Part shown: positions 1 through 7,790 of the stretch, piece after piece
Numbering within the stretch: the first letter of the stretch is position 1
How the letters are laid out: the number at the start of each line of letters is the position of its first letter
Assembly: GCA_900553255.1 (NCBI GenBank)
Contig: USCI01000033.1
Span: 1-25,431 of the forward strand
DNA: 25,431 nt
DNA from: an uncultured Oscillospiraceae bacterium
Lineage (GTDB): Bacteria; Bacillota; Clostridia; Oscillospirales; Acutalibacteraceae
Direction: 5' to 3'
The notes under the pieces: generated by a model
The model's input: the letters and a program-made list of their open reading frames with translations, nothing else
The model's database searches: none
What the model was told of the DNA's origin: nothing
Program-made: the position numbers and the translations under genes

Positions 1-12
1 AAAGCTTTTCTC

Positions 13-39
13 CCCCCGGTATAACCGGGGGTTCCTTTG
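13..39. terminator. Short GC hairpin near left edge
   Basis: Five C plus GGT pair with ACC plus five G around a 3-nt loop (13-31). On the plus strand it is followed by TTCCTTT, a weak U-tract. It could end a plus-strand gene lying left of the window, or be a second hairpin behind the minus-strand sigma operon. Confidence 0.35.
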
Positions 40-53
40 CGCTTAAGCGTTAA

Positions 54-94
54 AAGGAACAGCGGCGAACGCGATCCGTTCGCCGCTGTTCTTT
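54..94 (-). terminator. Intrinsic terminator after ECF sigma operon
   Basis: A stem of about 14 pairs (GAACAGCGGCGAAC with its complement) closes a 7-nt loop. Read on the minus strand it is followed by CCTTTTAA. It lies about 140 nt beyond the stop of the small membrane protein gene, so it probably ends the sigma-factor transcript. The plus-strand side also has CTTT, so it may work both ways. Confidence 0.65.
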
Positions 95-231
95 CCCCAT
101 AAGACACATAGGCAATCCACAGATATTCTTTGTGAATTACCCGAACATACGCCTGATTACGGTACATAACCGTTATATCATCCACCGGCACCCCGTTAGA
201 ATCAACCTGCCCGTTCCACAAAACAGCGGCG
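95..231 (-). other. Probable out-of-frame remainder of the upstream membrane protein gene
   Basis: Directly after the TAG at 232-234, the frame shifted by one base stays open and reads like protein. It includes the stretches VDDITVMYRNQAYVRV and EYLWIAYVSYGE. The frame has no stop and runs on through the terminator hairpin to the window edge. Partners of this kind of ECF sigma factor usually carry an extracytoplasmic domain after the single helix. This may therefore be that domain, displaced by a one-base indel. This is inference from frame and composition. Confidence 0.4.
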
Positions 232-447
232 CTATGCAAAGGCGGTGCCGCTGCTGTGCAGCAGCATTATACATCCCAAACCAATGCCAATCGACAGCAC
301 TAGGCATGCCGCCAAAACAATCCAATACCGGGGAAGCCGCCGCCGTCGTTGAGCAGGCGCCGCTTGAGCAATATAGTCTTCCCGTATTTCTCCCATCGCC
401 GCAAACAAGGTCCCAGGCTTTATGGTTTTCTTCCCGAACATTTTCAT
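232..447 (-). CDS. Small single-pass membrane protein, putative sigma-factor partner (probably truncated)
   Basis: This 71-residue protein has a soluble, basic N-terminus (LFAAMGEIREDYIAQAAP, then RRRR) and one transmembrane helix (about residues 43-63). It stops a few residues after the helix. The ATG overlaps the sigma factor stop as ATGA, with GGAGGGG just upstream, so the two are translationally coupled. In Clostridia, ECF sigma genes are often followed by a membrane protein with this N-terminal pattern and a larger outer domain; anti-sigma activity is the natural guess but is not shown here. The product is short for that type, and the next frame continues as protein-like sequence, so a frameshift is likely. 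A genuine micro-protein is the alternative. Confidence 0.6.
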   Translation of the reverse strand: MKMFGKKTIKPGTLFAAMGEIREDYIAQAAPAQRRRRLPRYWIVLAACLVLSIGIGLGCIMLLHSSGTAFA

Positions 448-1046
448 TTCCCCTCCGCATTCGCCGGCAAAACGCACGCCCGGCTATCGCCCTGAACCAG
501 AATGCCCTGCTCAGCCAGATATAGCCCCAGCTGTTCCCGCAGCTGCGCCAGCCGCATGCCCGCGTTTTTTGGGGTGATTCCCATTTCAGTCCCAATGCGC
601 CGCAGGCTTTCACAATAAAAATAACGTTTTATAACCAGACATCGGTTTTCCGGTGTCAGGGACGCCAAAAAATCGTTGAGATACGCCTGCAGCTCCCGAA
701 CGTCCAGAGAATCGCCTGCATCCCCGGTGGATACCAGGTTTTCCTCCAGCTCCATACGGATCGTTTCTGCTTCTTCCCGCCGTCCGGCAGACCGGTACCG
801 AATCCGCTCCACCGCCCGGCGCCGTACCAAAATGCAGGTATATGCCAAAAGTGAGCGCGGCATTTCAGGCGGAATGGTATCCCACGCCTCCTTGGCGGCA
901 TCGTTGATGCATTCCTCCACATCCTCCTCGCAGGAGAGCAGATTGTGCGCCAGCCTGCCGGGCGTCCTGCCGCATTGCCGTAAAAGTGCGGTTACCGCTG
1001 TTTCTGAACGATGAAAAAACAGCTCAAGGGTTTCGATATCCTCCAC
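444..1046 (-). CDS. ECF-type (sigma-70 family) RNA polymerase sigma factor
   Basis: The protein has about 200 residues. A region 2-like part (around residues 38-90, with EEDVEECINDAAKEAW followed by an arginine-rich helix) should bind core RNA polymerase and the -10 element. A region 4 helix-turn-helix part (FLASLTPENRCLVIKRYF, then RRIGTEMGITPKN) should bind the -35 element. I chose the GTG at 1046 because GAGGGGG sits 8 nt upstream; another GTG at 1055 lies too close to that site. It is coupled by ATGA overlap to the small membrane protein, which fits a sigma factor held by a membrane partner and released by an envelope signal. The target genes cannot be read from this sequence. Confidence 0.88.
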   Translation of the reverse strand: MEDIETLELFFHRSETAVTALLRQCGRTPGRLAHNLLSCEEDVEECINDAAKEAWDTIPPEMPRSLLAYTCILVRRRAVERIRYRSAGRREEAETIRMELEENLVSTGDAGDSLDVRELQAYLNDFLASLTPENRCLVIKRYFYCESLRRIGTEMGITPKNAGMRLAQLREQLGLYLAEQGILVQGDSRACVLPANAEGK

Positions 1047-1063
1047 CTGTTCCACCCCCTCAT

Positions 1064-1104
1064 TTTATAAGGCGTAAAACGGTAGGAAATCTTACCGATT
1101 TTCC
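1064..1104 (-). promoter_or_regulatory. Possible promoter of the sigma factor gene
   Basis: On the minus strand a TATAAA (1064-1069) lies about 18 nt before the GTG start. Further upstream is GGAAA (1100-1104) and, 18 nt later, CGT (1079-1081), loosely like an ECF promoter that would allow self-regulation. A small inverted repeat CGGTA/TACCG (1080-1097) lies between them. None of these is a strong match. Confidence 0.28.
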
Positions 1105-1149
1105 AACATTTTTCACCAAAAATTTTTCGGTTGTTTTTTGCGGTCGCAG

Positions 1150-1183
1150 AAAAAGCCATCCTGTTTTTACAGGATGGCTTTTT
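1150..1183 (-). terminator. Strong bidirectional terminator after the GyrI-like gene
   Basis: The arms AAAAAGCCATCCTGT and ACAGGATGGCTTTTT pair perfectly around a four-base loop, giving a U-tract on both strands. The left arm in the minus-strand sense encodes the last residues of the GyrI-like protein, and the TAA stop is in the loop. Confidence 0.9.
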
Positions 1184-1814
1184 CTGGCCGAACTGGGTGA
1201 CGGATCACCGTGCGCAGCCTTTGAGGTGCAGTTTTGCGCGGATCGCCCAGATAGATTTCGTGGTGGCGGCGGGAAGCGCTGAAGTCCAGGCAATAGCCGT
1301 TTTCTTCCATAAAACGTTCCATTCGCCCCACGGTATCCGGCTCCGCATCATAGGGGCCGATATGCATGCACTGGACACACAGCCCTTCGGCCATGACCAG
1401 CCGGCGTGCCGGTGCCGTCTCCAGCTTCTTTTTCTCCCGGACCTGTTTACAGGCCCAGGCGAATACCTCGTCATCCACAAAATCCGGCTGACGGATCATC
1501 GCCGTCCAGCAAAACGCCGATTTCCGGCTGTAATCCACCGACGGCTGTCCGTCCTCCATCCACCACAACCCCTCAAGCGGAGGCACTACATAAGCAAAAT
1601 ACCCCGCAATTGCCCGGCCCGCTTTCTCACTCATTTTGATGGTATACGACAAAGCGTACAGAAGGCCGACCGCCCGGCTGTAAGCCCCATTTTCCTCATT
1701 CGGATCGCCGGCGCCTTCCACAGCAATAAAGTTCATCTCCGGTACATCGACGAGACCCGGTTGTTCCCCGGGCAGATAAAAAGCCTTATCTGCTTTTTTA
1801 AAATCATATGGCAT
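1167..1814 (-). CDS. GyrI-like small-molecule-binding domain protein
   Basis: The 215-residue protein begins MPYDFKKADKAFYLP, followed by VDVPEMNFIAVEGAGDPNE. This is the usual opening of the stand-alone GyrI-like family in Firmicutes. The C-terminal half (CVQCMHIGPYDAEPDTVGRM, then HHEIYLGDPR) matches the ligand-binding fold shared with effector domains of MerR/AraC-type drug regulators. No DNA-binding domain is present, so it probably binds or hydrolyses a small molecule instead of controlling transcription directly. I chose the ATG at 1814 because GGGAGA lies 6 nt upstream. The gene is enclosed by terminators on both sides, so it is probably transcribed alone or by read-through from ftsH. 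The ligand is unknown. Confidence 0.85.
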   Translation of the reverse strand: MPYDFKKADKAFYLPGEQPGLVDVPEMNFIAVEGAGDPNEENGAYSRAVGLLYALSYTIKMSEKAGRAIAGYFAYVVPPLEGLWWMEDGQPSVDYSRKSAFCWTAMIRQPDFVDDEVFAWACKQVREKKKLETAPARRLVMAEGLCVQCMHIGPYDAEPDTVGRMERFMEENGYCLDFSASRRHHEIYLGDPRKTAPQRLRTVIRHPVRPEKAIL

Positions 1815-1839
1815 AAAATTCTCCCTTCCCCGTTCATGC

Positions 1840-1876
1840 AAAAAACAGGTCATCCGCAGGGGATGGCCTGTTTTTT
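1840..1876 (-). terminator. Intrinsic terminator after ftsH
   Basis: On the minus strand, AAAAAACAGG pairs with CCTGTTTTTT, and CATCC pairs with GGATG, around a 5-nt loop with one wobble pair. The U-tract is good. It lies 7 nt beyond the ftsH stop and ends the tilS-hpt-ftsH transcript. Confidence 0.9.
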
Positions 1877-1882
1877 GGCAGA

Positions 1883-3844
1883 TCAATGCGGCAGCTCGCC
1901 GTCTACCGGCGGTACGTCCGCGACCTCGGGCATAGCGGGCATTTCCGTCTGCGGAGCGCCGGGAACCGGTTTTCCCTCCATCAGCGCGGCAAACTGCTCG
2001 CCGTCCAGTTTTTCGTTATGGAACAGATACTGCGCAACCGCATGCAGCTTATCCATATGCTCGGTCAGCTTGCGGGTGGTTTCCTGATAGCAGGCGGTGA
2101 TGATGGCGTTGATCTCCTCGTCGATCTGCGCCGCGACCTCCTCGGAATAGTTCCGGGTGTGGCCGAAATCGCGGCCGAGAAATACTTCGTTGGAATCAGA
2201 AGAACCGAAAACAATCGGACCGAGCTTCTCGCTCATACCGTATTTGGTGACCATCTTGCGCGCCGTCTCGGTCGCACGCTCGATATCGTTGGACGCGCCG
2301 GTCGAGATATCGTCCAGCACCAGCGCTTCAGCGACACGGCCGCCCAGCAGCACCTGAATATCCTCGAGCATCTCTTTCTTGGCACGGTACGAACGGTCCT
2401 GCTGCGGCAGACTCATGGTATAACCGCCCGCCATGCCGCGCGGAATAACCGAAATTTGATGCACCGGATCCTGCGTCGGGCAGTAGTAGGTGACCACCGC
2501 ATGCCCCGCCTCATGATAAGAGGTCAGCTTCTTTTCCTTGTCGGTAATGACGTGGCTGCGCTTTTCGGTGCCCATGACCACCTTGATGGTCGCTTCCTCG
2601 ATCTCCGGCATGGTGATGGAGTGCAGATTTTTACGCGCCGCCAGCAGCGCCGCCTCATTGAGCAGGTTTTCGAGATCCGCACCGGTGAAGCCGGCGGTGG
2701 ATTTCGCAATGGTGCTCAGATCCACATCCGGCGCCAGCGGCTTGCCGCGGGCGTGCACCTTCAGGATGGCTTCACGTCCCTTGATATCGGGATAATTGAC
2801 CACTACCTGACGGTCAAAACGACCGGGACGCATAAGCGCCGGATCGAGGACATCCGGACGGTTGGTCGCGGCAATCATGATAACGCCTTCGTTTGCACCG
2901 AAGCCATCCATCTCCACGAGCAGCTGGTTAAGGGTCTGTTCGCGCTCGTCATGCCCGCCGCCGAGCCCGGCGCCGCGCTGACGGCCAACCGCATCGATTT
3001 CGTCGATGAAGATAATGCAGGGAGAATTTTTTTTCGCCTGATCGAACAGGTCGCGTACACGCGACGCACCGACGCCGACATACATTTCCACGAAATCGGA
3101 ACCGGAGATGGAGAAAAAGGGCACGCCAGCCTCTCCGGCCACGGCGCGGGCGAGCAGCGTTTTACCGGTACCGGGAGGGCCCACCAAGAGGACGCCCTTG
3201 GGCACATGTGCACCCAGTTCCTTATACTTCTTCGGCGATTTCAGGAAGTCCACGATCTCCCGCAGTTCTTCCTTTTCCTCATCCGCTCCCGCGACGTCCG
3301 CGAAGGTGGTCTTGCGTTTTTCGTCCGCCGGCTGCTTGATGCGCGCCTTGCCGAAGCCCATCGCCTTGCCGCCGTCAATGGAGGAAAGCGACCGGCGCAT
3401 CATCACCCACATGGCGATGAACAGCACCACAATAAGCAGTGACGGCAACAGATTGAAGATCCACGGCAGGGAGCTTTCCGGCTCAAAATCGTATTCACTG
3501 CCCAGGAATTCCTTCCGGTACTCCTCAATATCGTTGAGGAACACACTGACATTCGGCACCGTATAGGAAATAATGTCCCTCTCGTTGATCTGCCCGTCGC
3601 GGTTGGTGTCCTCGCGGTATTCCTCCCGCAGCAGCAGCTTGAGCTTGCCGTTGCCGAGATTCAGCGAAAACTCCTCCACCTTGTTGTCCTTGAAATAGTT
3701 GACATAGGTGGAATACGGCGGCTCCTCACTGGTGGGACGCATACCCCAGAACAGGGAAATCACCAAAAAGCAAACCAGCGGAATGCCGATAAACAGCCCC
3801 AGGTTGCGGATCAATTTGCCCGTATCGTTGTTGTTGGGTTCCAT
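1883..3844 (-). CDS. ftsH: ATP-dependent zinc metalloprotease FtsH
   Basis: FtsH is a membrane-anchored hexameric AAA+ protease that degrades misassembled membrane proteins and short-lived regulators. All key parts are visible in 653 residues. There are two transmembrane helices (about 11-33 and 126-149) around an outer domain, Walker A GPPGTGKT (222-229) and Walker B IIFIDEID (277-284). The second region of homology is around MRPGRFDRQ, the zinc site is HEAGH (444-448), and the likely third ligand is Asp520 in TGASNDIE. The C-terminal tail is rich in proline and acidic residues. The outer domain carries a dockerin-like loop at residues 79-90 (see findings). The AAGGAGG site is about 11 nt from the ATG. 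It is last in the tilS-hpt-ftsH order that is common in Firmicutes. Confidence 0.98.
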   Translation of the reverse strand: MEPNNNDTGKLIRNLGLFIGIPLVCFLVISLFWGMRPTSEEPPYSTYVNYFKDNKVEEFSLNLGNGKLKLLLREEYREDTNRDGQINERDIISYTVPNVSVFLNDIEEYRKEFLGSEYDFEPESSLPWIFNLLPSLLIVVLFIAMWVMMRRSLSSIDGGKAMGFGKARIKQPADEKRKTTFADVAGADEEKEELREIVDFLKSPKKYKELGAHVPKGVLLVGPPGTGKTLLARAVAGEAGVPFFSISGSDFVEMYVGVGASRVRDLFDQAKKNSPCIIFIDEIDAVGRQRGAGLGGGHDEREQTLNQLLVEMDGFGANEGVIMIAATNRPDVLDPALMRPGRFDRQVVVNYPDIKGREAILKVHARGKPLAPDVDLSTIAKSTAGFTGADLENLLNEAALLAARKNLHSITMPEIEEATIKVVMGTEKRSHVITDKEKKLTSYHEAGHAVVTYYCPTQDPVHQISVIPRGMAGGYTMSLPQQDRSYRAKKEMLEDIQVLLGGRVAEALVLDDISTGASNDIERATETARKMVTKYGMSEKLGPIVFGSSDSNEVFLGRDFGHTRNYSEEVAAQIDEEINAIITACYQETTRKLTEHMDKLHAVAQYLFHNEKLDGEQFAALMEGKPVPGAPQTEMPAMPEVADVPPVDGELPH

Positions 3845-3887
3845 CCGAGATCACTCCTCCTTCTGAATATGGGACGATGATCCGCCT

Positions 3888-4433
3888 TTATTCAGAATAA
3901 ATTTCCGGCTTGAGCACACCGATATACGGCAGGTTGCGGTATTTTTCCGCATAATCCAAACCGTAGCCCACGATGAATTCATCCGGAACCACGGCGCCGA
4001 CGTAGTCCGGGGTAATCGGCACACGACGGCGTTCGGGCTTATCGAGCAGCGTACACAGCCGGATGCTGCTCGGCTTGCGTGCGGAGAGGGTTTTCAGCAG
4101 GTAAGACAGCGTAACACCGGAATCCAGAATATCCTCCACCACCAGGACATCCTTCCCTTCGAGTGAGCAGTCCAGATCCTTGAGAATACGGACCGCACCG
4201 GAGGTGGTGGTTCCGGTGCCGTAGCTGGAAACCGAAAGGAAGTCGATCGCACAGGGAATATCGATGGCACGCATCAGATCCGCCATGAATATCAGAGAAC
4301 CCTTAAGGACGCTGACCATAAACAGATTTTTGTCCCGGTAGTCTTCACTTATGCGTTTTCCCATGTCTTTGACGATCTGCGCCAGCTTTTCCTCTGTATA
4401 CAGGATTTCCGAGACGTCATTATGTATACCCAT
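3888..4433 (-). CDS. hpt: Hypoxanthine (guanine) phosphoribosyltransferase
   Basis: The enzyme makes IMP or GMP from hypoxanthine or guanine plus PRPP in cytoplasmic purine salvage. The 181 residues include the flexible loop SSYGTGTTTSG (69-79), the PRPP-binding loop VVEDILDSGVT (98-108), and the C-terminal base-recognition block PDEFIVGYGLDYAEKYRN. Length and motifs are standard. I chose the ATG at 4433 (MGIHNDVSEIL) because it aligns with family starts; longer upstream reading only translates the end of tilS in another frame. The first 14 bases overlap the end of tilS, so the two are probably translationally coupled. ftsH follows after 43 nt. Confidence 0.97.
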   Translation of the reverse strand: MGIHNDVSEILYTEEKLAQIVKDMGKRISEDYRDKNLFMVSVLKGSLIFMADLMRAIDIPCAIDFLSVSSYGTGTTTSGAVRILKDLDCSLEGKDVLVVEDILDSGVTLSYLLKTLSARKPSSIRLCTLLDKPERRRVPITPDYVGAVVPDEFIVGYGLDYAEKYRNLPYIGVLKPEIYSE

Positions 4434-5871
4434 TCGTTTTCCCAATCCTTTCGCCAAATTCAGCCTCTTTCCGGTTTTCCTCCGTAAACACCAGCACACG
4501 CCCGGTTCGGTCATCCGGCCGCACCCGTTCGTCGCAGCCAAAGCCGGGAACCAGCACAATGCCCGCATCGTCACAGAGAATCGGCCAGGACAGGCGCTGC
4601 TCTTCGGCAATATGCGCTTCATTGAATAATTTTTTGATCCGCTTTCCCACGCGACGGCCCGCCGGGTGATAAAAATCCCCGGGCAAACGTGCGCGCAAAT
4701 GAAGATCGCCTATTATCTTATCATAATCAAGCGTATTTTTTAATAAGTTTTTGTGAACTTTCTGCTTTGCGCGGTAATCTTCTGCCAAAATCACATCAAG
4801 ACGGTAGTTTTTAGCGGAAAAAGTCATCATTTTCCCCAAAGTCACCGGGAGTCTGGGCACGCCGCCCTGCGGCTGGGAAGGAAAAAAGAAGGTCAGGCGA
4901 TCCTGCGCCGTGCTGCTTTTCGCCTGAAGGCCGCCAGGCAAGGTACAGATGCCGTCGGCATACAGCAGCGCATCCAGCCGGCGCAGCGCCTCTTCCCCGC
5001 ATTCACCCGCCTGATGGTCTTTGACCGCCGCACGCAGCACCCGCATGCGCACCGCCTGCGGTAGTTCCCGCAGGGCGGACAAGCGGTAGTCCCCGGACGC
5101 ATCCTCAGCATCCCGCAAGACGCGCTCCACTGTCTCCTGCCAGTAAGCAGCATCGCTGCGCGCCTGACGGATCAGCCGGCCGAATGCTTCCTCCATCTTC
5201 GGATTGATCCGCTCCAGCTCGGGAACCACCCTGGCGCGCACACGGTTTCGCGCGTAAGCGATGTCCGCATTGGTGCTGTCGGTGACAAAATCCAGCCCGC
5301 AGGCGCGGCAGTAGGCCTCCACTTCCGCCCGCGTACAGGTAAGCAGCGGACGGACCAGCCGGCCGCGCCGAGGCGCAATACCGCTAAGCCCCTCCAGCCC
5401 GCATCCCCGCGTCATATGCAGCAGCAGGGTTTCCACATTGTCGCTCAGGGTGTGTGCCGTCGCCACCCGGTCAAAGCCCTCCGTGTGCGCGATATCGTCA
5501 AAAAAGGCATAGCGCAGCCGCCGGCCGGCTTCCTCGATGCCCTCGCCGGCTTCCCGTGCGCGGGCACCGACATCCTCCCGGCGGACATACAGCGGCACAC
5601 CAAGCTTTTCGCAAAAGCTACGGACAAACGCTTCATCCCGGTCGGCCTCTTCGGCACGCAGCCCGTGATGCAGGTGCGCCGCCGCGACCCCGGCCAGTCT
5701 TCCGGCCGCACACTCGGCACAAAGCCAGTGCAGCAGGGCCACCGAATCCGCACCGCCGGAGACGGCCGCCAGCACCCGGTCGTCCGGGCGAAGCAAGTCC
5801 TCCCGTCGGACAAATTCCGCCGCCTTGTCCTCAAGCCCCGGCGGGGCCTTTCCCTTTTGTGGGTACGACAT
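4420..5871 (-). CDS. tilS: tRNA(Ile)-lysidine synthase
   Basis: TilS adds lysine to C34 of the CAU-anticodon tRNA-Ile, so that it reads AUA codons; it uses ATP. The 483-residue protein has the N-type PP-loop SGGADS (38-43), then AAHLHHGLRAEE, and ATAHTLSDNVET, which belongs to the catalytic core. The C-terminal substrate-binding domain includes RRVGKRIKKLFNEAHI. Length is normal for the two-domain enzyme. The ATG at 5871 follows GAGAGGCGGGG. It is the first gene after the dnaB terminator and starts the tilS-hpt-ftsH unit, though no clear promoter was found in the short gap. Its end overlaps hpt by 14 nt. Confidence 0.96.
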   Translation of the reverse strand: MSYPQKGKAPPGLEDKAAEFVRREDLLRPDDRVLAAVSGGADSVALLHWLCAECAAGRLAGVAAAHLHHGLRAEEADRDEAFVRSFCEKLGVPLYVRREDVGARAREAGEGIEEAGRRLRYAFFDDIAHTEGFDRVATAHTLSDNVETLLLHMTRGCGLEGLSGIAPRRGRLVRPLLTCTRAEVEAYCRACGLDFVTDSTNADIAYARNRVRARVVPELERINPKMEEAFGRLIRQARSDAAYWQETVERVLRDAEDASGDYRLSALRELPQAVRMRVLRAAVKDHQAGECGEEALRRLDALLYADGICTLPGGLQAKSSTAQDRLTFFFPSQPQGGVPRLPVTLGKMMTFSAKNYRLDVILAEDYRAKQKVHKNLLKNTLDYDKIIGDLHLRARLPGDFYHPAGRRVGKRIKKLFNEAHIAEEQRLSWPILCDDAGIVLVPGFGCDERVRPDDRTGRVLVFTEENRKEAEFGERIGKTNGYT

Positions 5872-5895
5872 GTTGTCCCCGCCTCTCCCAATTCG

Positions 5896-5924
5896 GAAAA
5901 GCGGCTGCAGACCAGCCGCTTTTC
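5896..5924 (-). terminator. Intrinsic terminator after dnaB
   Basis: GAAAAGCGGCTG pairs with CAGCCGCTTTTC around a 5-nt loop. Read on the minus strand the hairpin ends in CTTTTCC. It lies 10 nt beyond the dnaB stop and separates the replication/translation block from tilS-hpt-ftsH. Confidence 0.82.
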
Positions 5925-5933
5925 TCTGCTTTC

Positions 5934-7298
5934 TTACATCTCGCTGCGGTGCAGCTCCAGACTGGAGAACTGGGTGAACTCGCCCGACCAGCTGACCTGT
6001 ACGCTGTCCAGCTCGCCGTGACGGTTTTTGGCCACGATAATCTCCGCCTGATTGCTGTTCGGGGCGGAACCGTCCTCTTTTTCGTTCCGGTAATAATCCT
6101 CGCGGAACAGGAACAGCACCTGGTCGGCGTCCTGCTCAATGGAACCGGATTCACGCAGATCAGATAAGCCAGGCTTGTGATTCGCCTGCTTTTCGGTGGT
6201 TCGCGCCAGCTGCGCACAAACCATCAGCGGCACGTTGAGCTCTTTGGCCATAATTTTCAGGCTCCGGGTGATTTCCGACACCTCCTGCACGCGGTTGTCG
6301 GTCCGTTTGGGTGAATGCATCAGCTGCAGGTAATCCACCACCACGAAGCTGAGATTCCTGATGCGGCGCAGCCTTGCCATCATCTCCGGCACCGTAATGC
6401 TGGAGGTATCGTCAAGATAGATCGGCGCATTGTGCAGCACACCGGCGGCCGCTGCAATGCGTCCCCACTCGTCCGCGGTCAGGTTGCCCACCCGCAGCTT
6501 CTTGCTCGACACCCGGGCCTCCGCCGAAAGCAGGCGGTTGACCAGCTGCTCCCGGGACATCTCCAGCGAAAACACCGCCACCGTACGGTTCTGCTGCACC
6601 GCTACATTGCGTGCGACGTTGAGCACAAAGCTGGTTTTTCCCATACCGGGGCGTGCGCCGACGATAATCAGATCCGAGCGGTTGAGGCCGGTGGTCACCG
6701 CATCGAGCGCCGAGATGCCGGAAGGAATGCCCACATAGTCGCTGCGCTCGCTCGAAGCGAGCTTGTTAAACATCTCGAAATTAGACGCCAGCACCTCGGA
6801 AATCGGCATAAGGCCGCCCTGCTGGCGGTCCTGCCGGATATCGTAAATCTTCTGTTCCGCCGAATCCAGCAGCATCGCCGGTTCGACCGACGGATCCATC
6901 GCGTCCTCGGCAATTTCCCGCGCCGCCTGGATGAGCCGACGCACGTCGGCCTTTTCCCGGATGATCCGGGCATAATTGCCGACATTGGAAATCGACGGCA
7001 CCATCTGCGCGAGTTTGAGCAGATAGGCCTTGCCGTCCTCGCCGGAAAAGAACCCGTCCGCCTTGAGCGCCTCAAGCACCGTGACGAAGTCGATCGGCTG
7101 GGACTCCAACATCTTGCCGCACATCACCCGGTAAACGGCCTGATGTTCGGGCAGATAAAACTGCTCTGCCCGCAGGCCGTCCGAGATCACCTGATCCAGG
7201 CACTGCGGCTGCATCAGCACCGCACCGAGCACCGCCTGCTCCGCTTCAAGGGAATACGGCAGGTTCATGCCGTCGGTATAGGTTGCATTCTCCTGCAT
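5934..7298 (-). CDS. dnaB: Replicative DNA helicase DnaB
   Basis: DnaB is the hexameric helicase that unwinds DNA ahead of the replisome and contacts primase. The 454-residue protein starts with the N-terminal domain NLPYSLEAEQAVLGAVL, followed by the RecA-like motor. The motor has Walker A GARPGMGKT (about 214-222), VFSLEMSREQL, Walker B FVVVDYLQLM, and the C-terminal ESGSIEQDADQVLFL. It is full length. Two starts are close: a GTG at 7304 and an ATG at 7298. I prefer the ATG because GGAG lies 5 nt upstream. rplI ends 22 nt before it, an arrangement common in Firmicutes, where rplI and dnaB are co-transcribed. Confidence 0.97.
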   Translation of the reverse strand: MQENATYTDGMNLPYSLEAEQAVLGAVLMQPQCLDQVISDGLRAEQFYLPEHQAVYRVMCGKMLESQPIDFVTVLEALKADGFFSGEDGKAYLLKLAQMVPSISNVGNYARIIREKADVRRLIQAAREIAEDAMDPSVEPAMLLDSAEQKIYDIRQDRQQGGLMPISEVLASNFEMFNKLASSERSDYVGIPSGISALDAVTTGLNRSDLIIVGARPGMGKTSFVLNVARNVAVQQNRTVAVFSLEMSREQLVNRLLSAEARVSSKKLRVGNLTADEWGRIAAAAGVLHNAPIYLDDTSSITVPEMMARLRRIRNLSFVVVDYLQLMHSPKRTDNRVQEVSEITRSLKIMAKELNVPLMVCAQLARTTEKQANHKPGLSDLRESGSIEQDADQVLFLFREDYYRNEKEDGSAPNSNQAEIIVAKNRHGELDSVQVSWSGEFTQFSSLELHRSEM

Positions 7299-7320
7299 CG
7301 TCACTCCATGCCTTTCGGGT

Positions 7321-7761
7321 TTATTCGGTCACCATGACCGTAATCTCGGCCGTAATGCCCTGCAGCAGCTTGATTTCCGCCGTATACGAACCGAACGCCT
7401 TAATGTCGTTCATCGCGATCTTGCGCTTATCCACCGTCACGCCGAACTGCCGGCCGAGTTCCTCGGCCACCTCCTTGGTGGTCACCGAGCCGAACAGCTT
7501 GCCTCCCTGGCCGGCGCGCGCGGTCAGCTTGAGCGTCTGTCCCTTCAGCTTAGAAGCCGTTTCCTGCGCCGCCTTCTTTTCCATTTCGGCATGATGGCGG
7601 AGGGATTCCTCCCGGTTTTTCAGCTCATTCATCGCCTGGGCATCCGCCTCGGCGGCGAGCCCGCGGGGAAACAGGAAGTTACGGGCGTACCCGTCGGATA
7701 CATTGACCAGCTCACCCTTTTTGCCCTGTCCCTTAACATCCTGCTTGAGTATGACCTTCAT
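7321..7761 (-). CDS. rplI: 50S ribosomal protein L9 (bL9)
   Basis: bL9 binds 23S rRNA near the L1 stalk and helps keep the reading frame. The 146 residues begin MKVILKQDVKGQGKKGELV and continue VSDGYARNFLFPRGLA, the conserved N-terminal domain. A charged connecting helix follows, then the C-terminal domain with GGKLFGSVTTKEVAE. Length is typical. It lies 29 nt downstream of gdpP and 22 nt upstream of dnaB, so gdpP-rplI-dnaB is read as one operon. This is the classic order in Firmicutes. Confidence 0.98.
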   Translation of the reverse strand: MKVILKQDVKGQGKKGELVNVSDGYARNFLFPRGLAAEADAQAMNELKNREESLRHHAEMEKKAAQETASKLKGQTLKLTARAGQGGKLFGSVTTKEVAEELGRQFGVTVDKRKIAMNDIKAFGSYTAEIKLLQGITAEITVMVTE

Positions 7762-7790
7762 GATCGAAAACCTGCCTTTCCCTGTATCGT

